Shown here: positions 20,879-32,741 of the stretch, piece after piece
Layout of the letters: the number at the start of each line of letters is the position of its first letter
Numbering within the stretch: the stretch's first letter is position 1
Origin: Megamerina dolium
Taxonomy: Eukaryota > Arthropoda > Insecta > Diptera > Megamerinidae
Length of the DNA: 64,000 nt
Assembly (NCBI GenBank): GCA_963854835.1
Contig: OY978530.1
Location: 28,902,195 to 28,966,194 of the forward strand
Direction: 5' to 3'
Program-made: the position numbers and the translations under genes
Notes under the pieces: generated by a model
Told to the model about the DNA's origin: nothing
Database searches by the model: none
Seen by the model: only the letters and a program-made list of their open reading frames with translations

Positions 20879-22188
20879 GTTACCTTTCGGATTAAAAAAT
20901 GAGCCCAGCATATTTCAGCGGGCCATAGACGACGTTCTCAGGGAACAAATAGGGAAAACATGTTATGTTTACGTCGATGACGTAATAATTTTTTCAGAAA
21001 GTATGGAGGCTCATGTCGACCACATCGCCTGGGTCTTAGATAGGTTGTACGAAGCAAATATGAGGATTTCACGCGAGAAATCCAATTTTTTCAAAGATAA
21101 AGTCGAATTTTTGGGTTTTGTGGTGTCTCGAGGGGGGATCACAACAAGCCCTAGTAAAGTGGAAGCAATTCGTAACTATGAGCAACCCACTACGCTTTTT
21201 AATGTTAGATCTTTTTTGGGACTAGCAACCTATTATCGATGTTTCATTAAAGATTTTGCTGCGATAGCAAGGCCATTGACTGATATACTAAAGGGCGAAA
21301 ATGGCAAAGTAAGCGCCGGACAATCAAAAAAGATTCCGGTAAGCTTTGACGAACAACAGTACCAGGCCTTTAATAAACTTAAAGAGGTCCTGGTCTCTGA
21401 AGATGTTTTGTTACTTTATCCGGACTACAGGAAACCGTTCGATCTAACGACCGACGCGTCTGCCTGTGGCATTGGGGCGGTTTTATCCCAAAACGGGAGA
21501 CCTATAACCTTCATCTCAAGAACTCTCAAAGATAGAGAACTAAATTTTGCAACTAACGAGCGCGAACTTCTCGCTATAGTCTGGGCTTTAAAATGCCTTC
21601 GAAATTATCTGTATGGGACGAAGGATTTAAATATCTATACGGACCATCATCCACTTACGTTTGCGGTTTCAGACCGAAATCCAAACGCTAAGATAAAGCG
21701 TTGGAGAGCCTTTATCGATGAGCACAACACCAAAATTTTTTATAAACCCGGTAAAGAGAACCATGTTGCCGATGCGTTGTCGCGACAAAATATCCATGCT
21801 TTGGAAGAGGAATGCAGTTCAGACATGGCTACAATCCACAGTGAAGCCTCACTCACGTACAAAATTGAATCTACTGATAAGCCGGTAAATTGCTTTCGCA
21901 ATCAAATTATCATTGAGTATGGCACAGTGCCGTCAACATTCCAGACTTTCATTATGTTCGAAAATAAAACCAGGCACTTTGTTTCCTTTTCTGATAAAAA
22001 AAACCCTAATAGAAACAATATGTGATCTTGTAAAAAAAGACGTAGTTAACGCAATTCATTGCGAAATGTCAATCTTGGCACTTATCCAACACGAATTAGT
22101 CCAAACGTTCCCCACAACAACATTCCGCTATGCAGAAAAATGGTTACAGACGTTACCAATAAAAACGAACAAAGGGAAATTGTTGTAA
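20840..22188 (+). pseudogene. pol: Pol of element A, part 2: RT palm, RNase H, linker
   Basis: The frame reads LPFGLKNEPSIFQRAIDDVL, YVYVDDVIIF (catalytic YVDD), the RT thumb, then RNase H from LTTDASACGIGAVLSQ through TNERELLAIVWALKCL, IYTDHHPLTFA and NHVADALSR, all intact. Near an A-run at about 21996-22005 the linker shifts frame (readable in frame 1 to about 22188), then integrase resumes in the earlier frame near 22135. The two shifts roughly compensate each other. Confidence 0.9.
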
Positions 22189-22769
22189 CTGAACATAACA
22201 GGGCTCACAGAGCCGCCCAAGAAAATACAAAACAAATTTTAGAGGATTATTTTTTTCCGAAGATGACACGGTTGGCAAATGAAGTTGTCGCAAATTGCAA
22301 AATCTGCCAGAGAGCTAAATACGATCGGCATCCACAAAAACAGACTGTAGGTAAAACACCCATTCCTTCATATGTCGGAGAAATGCTGCATATAGATATT
22401 TTTTCAACAGACAAAAAATATTTCTTAACATGTGTGGACAAGTCAATACTTCAGGCAACCATAGAATATAATAAAACCATTCATTCGGTTACAAATAAAC
22501 GCGCGATTGATGTGATTCATGTATCAGTTCCAGAATTTGAGGCACAGATTAGAGACAGGGTTCATAAGGCGCAGGAAACCCAAATGCAAAGGCTTAATGA
22601 AAATAGGAGAAATAGGACCTTCCGGGTAGGAGAAAAAGTTCTTGTAAAAACGAACAGAAGGTTGGGGAACAAATTGACACCTCTGTGCGTTGAAGAAACA
22701 GTTGAAGCCGACCTGGGGACAACGGTTCTTATAAAAGGGAGGGTGGTCCATAAGGACAATTTAAAGTAG
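22059..22769 (+). pseudogene. pol: Integrase of element A with most of its catalytic core deleted
   Basis: The zinc-binding HHCC module is present (HNRAH ... CKICQRAKYDRH), followed by HIDIFSTDKKYFLTCVDK with the first catalytic Asp. At about 22441 the sequence jumps directly to IEYNKTIHSVTNKR. Against element B about 105 residues are missing in frame, including the second catalytic Asp and the catalytic Glu. The C-terminal region (VGEKVLVKTNRRLGNKL and VVHKDNLK) is intact. This integrase cannot be catalytic. Confidence 0.9.
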
Positions 22770-22784
22770 CATAGTTTTAATTCA

Positions 22785-22800
22785 TTTTTATTTTTCCAGG
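22785..22800 (+). promoter_or_regulatory. Putative splice acceptor before env (element A)
   Basis: A pyrimidine-rich stretch ending TTTTTCCAG|G, with the cut after 22799. The exon then begins with one base followed by the env frame, the same phase as in elements B and C. Confidence 0.65.
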
Positions 22801-24228
22801 ACTCTGATTGTACTACTTCTCATCTCAACAACAATGGCAAAATTGACGGACTACTCTAACTCTGACTACATACCTATCATAGACGGAAACGTGACTGTTT
22901 GGGAGAATTTTGAGTATCTGAGGCATACGACGAACCTTACAATATACTCAGAGTTGGTTGAAGATACAAAGAAACTCATGAACCATTTTCCCCAGTCGCA
23001 TATGAAAAAAATATTCGATGCCGACATAGGACATATAAAGACATTGCTGAACACAATAAGTGTCCACCACAGAAACGCAAGAAGTATTAATTTTCTGGGT
23101 ACACCGTTGAAGATAGTCGCCGGGACCCCGGACTTTGACGACTTTGAAAATTTAAAATTTAAACAACAGGAGCTCATTGATTCAGAGAATAGACAGTCAT
23201 TGATTAATACAAGAACGCAGGAACAGATTAACAAACTCACCGATATAGTTAACAACATCATTAGCAACACAAAAGATAAAATCATTGACTCCGAGCATTT
23301 GTATGAAACTTTACTCGCTAGAAATAGAATTTTGATAACTGAACTTGAAAATTTAATGTTGTCGATTACCCTCACAAAGATTGGGATAATAAACCCATTA
23401 ATTTTAGACTCAAACGATGTAAATAATATTATCAATGAGCACTCTACAAATGTAACTATATCAGATTTAATGGAAGTAGCTTATGTCAAGGCCCTACTAG
23501 ATACTAATTTTTTATATTTTTTAATTAAATATCCTAAACCTATTTTAGTTTGTAAAAAGCTTGTTTTATATCCTGTTCAACGTAATAATACAATTATTCA
23601 TTTTGCCGGAGAAAAAAACGTCGCGGATTGCGGAAATCAGATACTGGCAATTGGAAACTGCAGCGCTACGTTGACAACTTCATTCTGCAAAAAATTGCAA
23701 CATCCAACGTGAGCACAACAACTTCATTCTGGTATGGTTGCTTACTGCAGCAGCCGACCCTCTCACGTCGAGTCATTAATGATGATAGATGATGGTGTCA
23801 TGATCCTCAACGACGAAACAGCCGTTATAAAAACAAATGACAATATCCGGAAGGTTGTTACTGGAACCTTTTTGATTACGTTTGATGGTGAAATAACAAT
23901 CAACGAATCCCTGTACTTGAATCAAAAAAATATCATAAAGAAATTACCTGGCTCACCTACATCCACACTTCTCAATATTACAAGCCACCAGGAAATATTA
24001 AGTCTACCATACCTCCAAGGATTGAACATTCAGAACCTGCGCCACATCGAGTATCTTAAAAAAGGAATAATAACTGGTCCTCTTCTGTCCGGCGCTGCCG
24101 TAATTTCGATTCTTATTGTCTGTTATGGACTCTTCAAGGTACACCAGCGACACAAAAGAACTCATCAGAATCATACTATCCAAAACATCATCGAGGAGTT
24201 AAAGAAGGCCGAGGACGTCCTTCACTAA
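22801..24228 (+). pseudogene. env: Env of element A, one premature stop
   Basis: Errantivirus envelope, a membrane fusion glycoprotein family related to baculovirus F. A hydrophobic leader lies at 22801-22833, before an internal ATG at 22834. An RNAR site (about 23081) could serve furin-type cleavage and is followed by the conserved INFLG region. A heptad-rich ectodomain follows. A TGA at 23710-23712 interrupts the frame, which then stays open in the same frame to 24228. The C-terminal part holds a membrane segment (LLSGAAVISILIVCYGLF) and a short charged tail. As it stands only a truncated ectodomain can be made. Confidence 0.9.
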
Positions 24229-24240
24229 GAAAGGGAGGAG
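24228..24240 (+). other. Polypurine tract (element A)
   Basis: AAGAAAGGGAGG directly precedes the 3' LTR start AGTTATC. Confidence 0.8.
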
Positions 24241-24517
24241 TTATCACGATACGAGTGCGCATTGTAATTTATAACGATATGAGAGCACATTGTGGGCTAC
24301 GTGACTGCATTTGCCTAGTCAGCGACATGCGCAAGATATCAAGATATTGAATAAACAAAATCCCAGACACCACCAACGTTGAGCAATACACGAGGCGCAA
24401 GCTCAGCGTTTTCCGTTGAACAAGGCTTAGGCAGTTAGGCTTAGATTAAGAATATTTTTCGTTCAATAAAACAGTGTATGCTGGACACTCAACCTAATAA
24501 CTTGCGCATCTCTTTTA

Positions 24518-24519
<2 letters not shown>
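24239..24519 (+). repeat. 3' LTR of element A
   Basis: 281 bp, same ends as the 5' LTR, followed at once by TATA (24520-24523). Confidence 0.95.
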
Positions 24520-25141
<622 letters not shown>

Positions 25142-25142
<1 letters not shown>

Positions 25143-25159
25143 GGCGCCCGAGCAGGGAC
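25142..25159 (+). other. Primer-binding site, tRNA-Lys type (element B)
   Basis: TGGCGCCCGAGCAGGGAC differs by one base from the tRNA-Lys3 complement. It is distinct from the primer site of element A. Confidence 0.85.
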
Positions 25160-25733
25160 CGCGTCGGAATAAATTGAGTAAAATTTACCACGCGGCCGTT
25201 AAAAAAATAAAACCCAAAAGTGGCTCCTTAGTATTTGATCCCTAGATCTAAAAAAAGGAAGGACTGTACTGTCCCGCCCTTTAGGGTATAACATTTGTGA
25301 AACCACGATAAATCAAAATTTTTAGCAAAGTGAACTAATAATAATAAGCAAATATAAACATTTCGAAAACAAAAAAAGAAAACTAATATTTTAAATAATA
25401 AATCAAAAGTAGAACTAAATTTAAGAAGGAAAAAATTTAACAAGTGAACAAAATTTAATAAAATCAACATTTTTAACAAAGTGAACTAATTATAATAAAA
25501 AAATACTAAAATAAAAACAAAAAAAATAAGAAAACAAACTCCATTGTACTCTCCTGAATAATCTAAGGAAGAATTTATAGTGTAATTATCACACAGCAAG
25601 CTAAAACAAACTCCATTGTACTCCCAGACGATCCTCAACCAGAGATACTTTAACAGATCCAGAGATACTTCATCCAGAGATACTTCAACACCATTATCAA
25701 CAACCATTGCTTTGATCCAGAAATACTCCAACT

Positions 25734-25762
25734 ATGGCAAGGACCACATTATTACTGTAAGA
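25734..25762 (+). CDS. env: Putative env leader exon: short uORF ending in a splice donor (element B)
   Basis: An ATG at 25734 opens seven codons, and a donor GTAAGA follows after two more bases (cut after 25756). Unspliced, the frame ends in TAA within the donor, giving an eight-codon uORF. The acceptor at 30247 is in matching phase, so splicing would attach this start and its hydrophobic residues to the env signal region. It lies about 90 bases before the gag ATG. Inferred from sequence only. Confidence 0.55.
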
Positions 25763-25825
25763 TAATCTAGTGATATTGTATTGTAATTATAGTATTATTT
25801 AAGGGATAAAGTGAAAAAAATTAAA

Positions 25826-27106
25826 ATGAATAAAGAAGAAGAGATAATAGCAAATATGTCAAAATTAAAAATAGATAACCCCTCCTCATCCACATTCTTC
25901 ACCACTAACCAGAAAAAAGAACTTGCTATAATAATAAAGGAAACAATCGAAAGTGTTCTTCAACCAACCATAATAGAAGAAGGGGAACCTCATATAGACT
26001 TCAGTAAAAATATAGAAGACTCCGAAAGAGTGCCCGACGTAGTCAAATGTCTAAGGGAATTTTCAGGGAAACCTGGGGAGTTTAGCTCCTGGAGAAAGTC
26101 TGTCGATAGGATCCTACAAATGTACGGACAAAATAGTGAGACACCCAAATATTTCGTGATTCTTCACACGATTAGGCACAAAATAGTTGGAGAAGCAGAC
26201 GCAGCTCTTGAATCATATAGAACTCCTCTAAACTGGAGTAAGATAAAAAAATGTTTAATGCTACATTACTCTGATAAGAGAGATGTCGGCACATTATAAT
26301 ATCAAATGACAACCCTCGCCCAAAGGCGTAGTTCGGTTGAAGAATTCTACCAGCAGGTCTATCAATATCTCTCTCTAATTTTAGATAAAATTGATTGTTT
26401 GGAACTTGGTGAGGAGGCCTTACTTACATTAGCAACAACTTATAGAGAGAAAGCTCTTGATACCTTTATCAGAGGTCTCAATGGTGCTTTACCCAGTCTC
26501 CTGAGTGTTAGAGAACCAAAAAGTTTGCCTGAAGCTCTTCATATGTGCTTAAAATTAAGCAACATGAATTACAGAGCCAACCATACCCACAATATACCTT
26601 CCGGCTTTCAAAATAATACCAATCGTCAACAACATATCCCACAGTATCAAAAATTTTCAGGTTCACGTCCTTTCTATCCAGAGCTTACTAACTTCAACCA
26701 AAAGCAATTCCCAAATCCAAATCAAACTCCTCATTTCAGTCAAAGACAGACATACTACGCTCCTCAAGCACATTACAGGCCACCTCTTCCACCCAAACCA
26801 CCTGTGCCAATGGACATAGACCCATCCATACAGACTAAACAAGTTAACTACCAGAACAGACCATCTCCCAACCAAAATAATTTTCAACAAAATAATTTTC
26901 AAAAACGTACACACTCTCAAAACACCTATCAGCCAAAGAAATTTCCAAAAGCTTACAATGTGGAAACAGCGACAGAAGACCCACCACATATAATGGAATA
27001 CCCTGAGGAACACTACACGGAAAATCCAGAGGATTATCAACTCGAAGATGAAGAAGAATATGCTGAAGATGAAACAACAACTGATAACATCAATTTTTCA
27101 GACTAA
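25826..27106 (+). pseudogene. gag: Gag of element B with one nonsense codon
   Basis: Start at ATG 25826, chosen because element C's gag aligns there. The frame runs through ERVPDVVKCLREFSGKPGEF and SSWRKSVDRIL (capsid), is interrupted by TAA at 26297-26299, then stays open to 27106 with a Gln/Asn/Pro-rich tail containing PMDIDPS and an acidic end. No zinc knuckle. Pol lies in the -1 frame and overlaps the gag end near a T-run at 27092-27097, a plausible ribosomal slip site. Confidence 0.92.
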
Positions 27107-27108
27107 AC

Positions 27109-30100
27109 TCTTCTTCATTGCCTTACTTCAGTTTCAAAATGAAAAACGGCAATGAAGTCAAATTTCTACTAGATACTGGTTCAAACAAAAATTCCATTAC
27201 TCCAAAACTAATAAGACAACCTATAGCCAATAAACCATTCTTTGCTAATTCAATAGGCGGACAAGCCAAAATTACGCATCACGCTAATATTGATATTTTT
27301 GGCAACAACATAGGAAAAATAAAATTTCACATCTTACCCAACCTATCGACCTTCGAGGCCATTATAGGAAATGACACACTAAAGGATTTAAATGCTGGTT
27401 TTTTTACAAAGGAAAACTACTTTACACTCCTAAATAAATACAGGTACCCTATGAATCAATTGAACATTAACACAATTGCGCATACCCTACTACGGATAAC
27501 CCATCTTAGTTCAGAAGACAGCACTAAATTAAACAAACTTTGTTACACCTGTCCAACTTTATTCTCTGAACCAGACAAACGACTCACTTTCGTAACAAAC
27601 GTGAAAGCTGAAATAAGGACTAAGAGTGATAGGCCAATTTATTCAAAAACATACATATATCCTATGCCTTTAAAAAATGAAATAGATAAACAAATCGAAG
27701 AATTGCTAAAAGATGGCATTATTCGTCCATCAAAATCTCCTTACAATTCTCCTGTCTGGATAGTACCAAAGAAGCAGGATGCTTCGGGTTTACAGAAATA
27801 CCGTATGGTAATTGATTATCGTAAACTAAACGAAGATACCATACCGGACAAATACCCTATTCCTGATGTAACCACAATTCTTTCTAATTTAGGATCAAAC
27901 AAATACTTTTCCACAATTGATCTTAAAAGTGGGTTTCATCAAATTGCTCTCAATGACGCAGATATTGAAAAAACTGCTTTCTCCATTGCAAATGGAAAGT
28001 TCGAGTTTACCCGACTTCCATTTGGCCTGAGAAATGCTCCAGCAATTTTTCAACGCACACTAGATGATATCCTAAGGGAACACATCGGCGTTCGATGTTA
28101 TGTCTATATTGACGACATCATTATATTCAGCAAAAGTAAAGAAGAGCATTTCAATGATCTCAAAATTATTTTTGACACACTAGAGAACGCAAATCTTAAA
28201 GTGCAATTTGATAAATGTGAATTTATCAAGGAAGAAACCGAATTTCTCGGTATTATAGTTGGACAAAATGGTATTCGTACCACCCCTAAAAAAGTAGAAG
28301 CGATAAAAAACTTTCCCCGTCCAAAGAATATCCACGATTTACGTTCCTTTTTGGGAATGGCAGGTCATTATCGCAGATTCGTAAAAGCATATGCCCAAAT
28401 CGCTAAACCTCTAACTGAAATTCTTAGAGGGGAGTTGGGACGAATTTCTAAGCACATGTCTAAAAAGACTTCAATAAACTTATCAGCACAACAAATAGAG
28501 GCCTTTAAGCAATTAAAAATGTGCCTAGTATCAGAAGATGTGATGCTTCACTATCCTGATTTCAATAAAGCTTTCGAACTTACAACAGACGCTTCTGATT
28601 ACGCTCTAGGAGCTGTACTTTCTCAAGATGGCAGACCAATATCCTTCCTCTCGCGAACACTTAGCAGAGCTGAAGAAAGTTACGCGACCAACGAGAAAGA
28701 AATGCTTGCAATCATCGATGCATTACAATCCCTCAGATGTTTTCTTTACGGTTCAAAGAAAGTAAAAATTTTTACCGATCATCAACCGTTAACCTTTGCT
28801 CTCAGCAACAAAAATACAAACGCAAAAATGAAAATATGGAAAGCTCAACTGGAGGAATATAATCATGAGCTAATTTATAAACCAGGAAATACAAATGTAG
28901 TAGCGGACTTACTTTCCAGACCACCAATAAACAGTATAAATTCATTAACCCCCACTATCCACAGCAGTGATAGCTCGTCTGAAAATTTAATACCATCTGT
29001 AGAAGTACCTATTAATGTTTTCAAAAATCAAATTCTCATATCCGAAGATTCTACACCTTCTTACAAATTTGATATAATATTTCCCATGTACCATAGACAC
29101 ACAATCACGGTAAGTGATACTGCCGAAGCCTCACTCGTAGACATCTTAAGGAAGCACCTCAATCCTGCCATAATTAATGGAATAAGGACATCTGAACAGA
29201 TAATGTTAAGAATTCAAACTATTTATACTCATCACTTTGCCAACTATAAAATCCGATTTACACATCAAATGGTAGATGATGTGACTGACACAGAAGAACA
29301 GAACAAAATTATTATTGAAACACATAATCGAGCACATAGAAATGAGAAAGAAAACCGTTTACAGATTTTGGAAAAATATTTTTTCCCGGCAATGGCAAAG
29401 AAAATCAAAAATATAACTAAGATATGTCGAATTTGCAAAGAAAGCAAATATGACCGTCACCCGAATAAAACTAAATTAGGCACCACTCCTCTACCTGAAT
29501 ATTCCGGTCATACAATCCATATAGATATTTTCTCCACAGACAAACACCAAATACTCACCTCCATTGACAAATTTTCAAAATTAGCAGTCACAAAGAGTAT
29601 AGATGGAAGGAGCATGGAAAATATTAGGAAACCTCTACGAGAAATCATACTTCACTTTGGAATACCCAAAAACATAGTTTTTGATAATGAAAAAGCCTTT
29701 AGCTCACAACCAATAAAATTTATGTTAGAAAATGAATTCAATATTAATATCTTCATTGCTCCTCCTTACAAAAGCGAAGTAAATGGTCAAATAGAACGCT
29801 TCCACTCCACAATAGCCGAAATCATGAGATGCCTTAAACAAGAACATCCTGACAAGAATTTTGACGCATTATTAGAATGTTCAGTAAACGAATACAATCA
29901 CACTATTCATTCCGTTACTGGGAAAAAACCAGTTGACCTATTTTTTGGAAGGCCAACTTCAGCCGACCCTGACAATAGAGAACAAATAAGGACAGCCAAT
30001 TTCGAAAAGTTGAAAAGAAAACAAGAACAAGATTTACAATACCATAACAAAAACAAATCTGAAAATATTAATTACGAGCAAGGAAATAAAATTTACGTTA

Positions 30101-30231
30101 AACAAAATAAAAGGTTAGGTACTAAACTTTCAAAAAGATATAAAGAAGAAATTGTTAAAGAAAATAAAACTACTACAGTAACAACAGAATCAGGAAAAAT
30201 AGTCCACAAAGACCGAATAAAAAATCAATAA
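27109..30231 (+). CDS. pol: Pol of element B: protease, RT, RNase H, integrase (intact)
   Basis: About 1040 codons with no internal stop and no ATG at the start, consistent with -1 frameshifting from gag. Counted from 27118: protease FLLDTGSNK (Asp at about residue 19), RT with YRMVIDYRKLN, FSTIDLKSGFHQI and YVYIDDIIIF (about residue 330), RNase H from LTTDASDYALGAVLSQ (about 490), integrase zinc finger HNRAH...CRICKESKYDRH (about 735-790), and catalytic residues in HIDIFSTD (about 803), VFDNEKAF (about 859) and NGQIERFHS (about 893). It ends with a basic C-terminus. All expected catalytic residues are visible, so this pol could in principle work in trans on other copies. Confidence 0.95.
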   Translation, partial: SSSLPYFSFKMKNGNEVKFLLDTGSNKNSITPKLIRQPIANKPFFANSIGGQAKITHHANIDIFGNNIGKIKFHILPNLSTFEAIIGNDTLKDLNAGFFTKENYFTLLNKYRYPMNQLNINTIAHTLLRITHLSSEDSTKLNKLCYTCPTLFSEPDKRLTFVTNVKAEIRTKSDRPIYSKTYIYPMPLKNEIDKQIEELLKDGIIRPSKSPYNSPVWIVPKKQDASGLQKYRMVIDYRKLNEDTIPDKYPIPDVTTILSNLGSNKYFSTIDLKSGFHQIALNDADIEKTAFSIANGKFEFTRLPFGLRNAPAIFQRTLDDILREHIGVRCYVYIDDIIIFSKSKEEHFNDLKIIFDTLENANLKVQFDKCEFIKEETEFLGIIVGQNGIRTTPKKVEAIKNFPRPKNIHDLRSFLGMAGHYRRFVKAYAQIAKPLTEILRGELGRISKHMSKKTSINLSAQQIEAFKQLKMCLVSEDVMLHYPDFNKAFELTTDASDYALGAVLSQDGRPISFLSRTLSRAEESYATNEKEMLAIIDALQSLRCFLYGSKKVKIFTDHQPLTFALSNKNTNAKMKIWKAQLEEYNHELIYKPGNTNVVADLLSRPPINSINSLTPTIHSSDSSSENLIPSVEVPINVFKNQILISEDSTPSYKFDIIFPMYHRHTITVSDTAEASLVDILRKHLNPAIINGIRTSEQIMLRIQTIYTHHFANYKIRFTHQMVDDVTDTEEQNKIIIETHNRAHRNEKENRLQILEKYFFPAMAKKIKNITKICRICKESKYDRHPNKTKLGTTPLPEYSGHTIHIDIFSTDKHQILTSIDKFSKLAVTKSIDGRSMENIRKPLREIILHFGIPKNIVFDNEKAFSSQPIKFMLENEFNINIFIAPPYKSEVNGQIERFHSTIAEIMRCLKQEHPDKNFDALLECSVNEYNHTIHSVTGKKPVDLFFGRPTSADPDNREQIRTANFEKLKRKQEQDLQYHNKNKSENINYEQGNKIYVKQNKRLGTKLSKRYKEEIVKENKTTTVTTESGKIVHKDRIKNQ

Positions 30232-30234
30232 AAT

Positions 30235-30248
30235 CCTATCTTTTTAGA
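30235..30248 (+). promoter_or_regulatory. Putative splice acceptor before env (element B)
   Basis: CTATCTTTTTAG|A, cut after 30247, four bases past the pol stop region. It is in phase with the donor at 25757. Confidence 0.6.
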
Positions 30249-31775
30249 TCTCTTCTTTTCATCATCAACAGCCATTTAGGACAAGGATCAGTCGAAATAT
30301 TAGAATATTCACAATCAGAAATAGTCACCATCGACGACGGCATTGGGAAAATTGAAACTGGCACTTACAGGATTTTCCACATCATAAATATTACAGAGTT
30401 TTCCATTATTACATCTAACATACGACTTGGCTTTATTAAAACTATACCAACATCCTATCCTTTATTCCCATTCCTGAAGGAAGAAATAGTCTACCTAGAA
30501 AGATCTAAAAACGAATTAACACCTAAAACTAGAAATAAGAGATCATTAGATGTAATAGGCACTGCTTGGAAATGGTTAGCAGGAAGCCCAGACCATAATG
30601 ATTTAATAGCAATAAATGACAATCTTGGAGAATTAACAAAAAACAATAATGATCAAGTTATAATAAATAAGAGAATAATTGAAAGAATAAATAATATTAC
30701 AGATGTAAGCAACAAAATACTGAAAACGTTAAAAGACAGCGAAGAATTCAGAAATACATTCATATTGCAAACGAAATTCAAAATTGATATAATAAAAAAG
30801 GAAATAGAAAACATAAAAAGAGCAATACATTTAACAAAAGCAAATATTATAAATACATTTATCCTATCAGAATCTGAAATGTTAAAAATAAATAATATCT
30901 TTACCAATGAAAATATGCCTTTTGAAAGCTTAGAAGAATCATTAAATTTTGCAGATATTAAAATCGCTGTAAAAAATGAAACAATAATCTACATTATAAA
31001 AATACCTAAAACAGGAAAGGAAATATGACAATCTATGATTATAAAACCTTTAAAAAAGAAAGACTTTATTTTAAAAATTAAACATGAGAAAATATTGAAA
31101 TGTAATGATGACTACTATGGAATAAAAAACTTTTGTAAAAACATTGACAATGTAAAAATATGTAAACAAAATGAAATCTTAGATCTAAAAAACGAAAATT
31201 GTATTGTAAACATTTTAAAAAATAAACCCCACAACTGCACCATCACAAATAACGATCATATAAAAAACATTGAAGAAATTCAAACAGGCTTAATTTTGTT
31301 AAACGACTTTAAAGGAGAAATTAATATTGGAAATAATACTAGAAGTTTAAGTGGATCATATTTAATAAAATTCAACAATGAAACAATTAAAATTAATAAC
31401 TATAAGTTTTCTACCAATGACATTGTAAATCTGAAACCTCTGCCAGCCTTAGTCCAACACAGCAACTCCAAAGCAGAATTCGAAGAAGTTCTGTCACTTC
31501 AGCTTATGAAGCAATTAAATTTAAAAAATATTGGGAAAATAAATTATTTAAATAAACTGGTTAAATCTAGTCTATTTACAAACCTCGGACTTTTGGCCAC
31601 TGTAATTTTAATCATCATAATCCTAAAAGTAAAAATGAAAAAATCTTCTAATATTGAATCGCACATTATTATTAATCCAGAAACTACAGAAGTATCCAAA
31701 CAGCTTCAAAGAAACCGAAGTCCTACATCCAAAAGAGTTACGCATACGAGCCTAAATAATATCCCATTTTTCTAA
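30248..31775 (+). pseudogene. env: Env of element B, one premature stop
   Basis: The frame opens at the acceptor with a hydrophobic signal-like stretch, then EILEYSQSEIVTIDDGIG. A furin-type site RNKR (about 30531-30542) is followed by the fusion-peptide region and WKWLAGSPDH. A helical heptad region and a Cys-rich stretch follow. A TGA at 31026-31028 breaks the frame, which resumes in the same frame to 31775. The C-terminus has a membrane anchor (NLGLLATVILIIIILKVKMK) and a tail ending NIPFF, like element C. Family: errantivirus envelope, acting at membranes. Confidence 0.9.
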
Positions 31776-31801
31776 AGTAAACCAATCGGGGACGATTGGA
31801 A

Positions 31802-31815
31802 TTTCGGAGGGAAGA
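31802..31815 (+). other. Polypurine tract (element B)
   Basis: CGGAGGGAAG just before the 3' LTR start AGTTAAAACC. Confidence 0.75.
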
Positions 31816-32171
31816 GTTAAAACCCCACTTTGTTGCAACATTGTTGCAATGCATTCCCACCACCAAACAACACCTGTTCATTCAAATTAACTTCTCACAC
31901 TTATTGCTGACGACATCGTCCGCACAGTAGCAACATCGTTGCAATGCTTTTCACAAGCAAAGAACATCTGTTCATCCCTACAGTAGCTTCTCACGCTAAT
32001 CGCTGACGTGGATTCCCACGCGCAGACGTTTAGGCTAAGGTACTGGGCAAGAGTAGCATAAATAATATTGCACTTAGATCTAAGATTCAGTTTATCACCG
32101 AACTCAAAGTAAAGCACATAGTGCTGCCTAATAAAAGATATTTTAATAAAATACAATCAAAGTGTTTAATT
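31815..32171 (+). repeat. 3' LTR of element B
   Basis: 357 bp, nearly identical to the 5' LTR (..AAGTGTTTAATT against ..AAGTAATTAATT at the end), followed by TATA. Confidence 0.95.
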
Positions 32172-32668
<497 letters not shown>

Positions 32669-32741
32669 AAAGTCAGTATTTATAAAAAATAAGACAATAA
32701 TTCATTTATTTATTGAACAAAAATAATAAAATACCATAATA

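Larger units (their letters stand above)
17990..24519 (+). mobile_element. Errantivirus A (complete LTR-to-LTR, defective)
   Basis: A 6530-bp insect endogenous retrovirus of the Ty3/gypsy (Errantivirus) group: LTR, tRNA-Lys-type primer site, gag, pol, env, purine tract, LTR. It is flanked by TATA (17986-17989 and 24520-24523). The two 281-bp LTRs differ at three positions by eye (about 1 percent), so the insertion is fairly recent. Yet gag and pol carry frameshifts, env carries one stop, and integrase has a large in-frame deletion. That pattern suggests either quick decay or amplification by proteins supplied by another copy. Confidence 0.95.

Noticed and set aside
22866..23435. 189-codon antisense open frame
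   Set aside because: Shadow of the env gene of element A.
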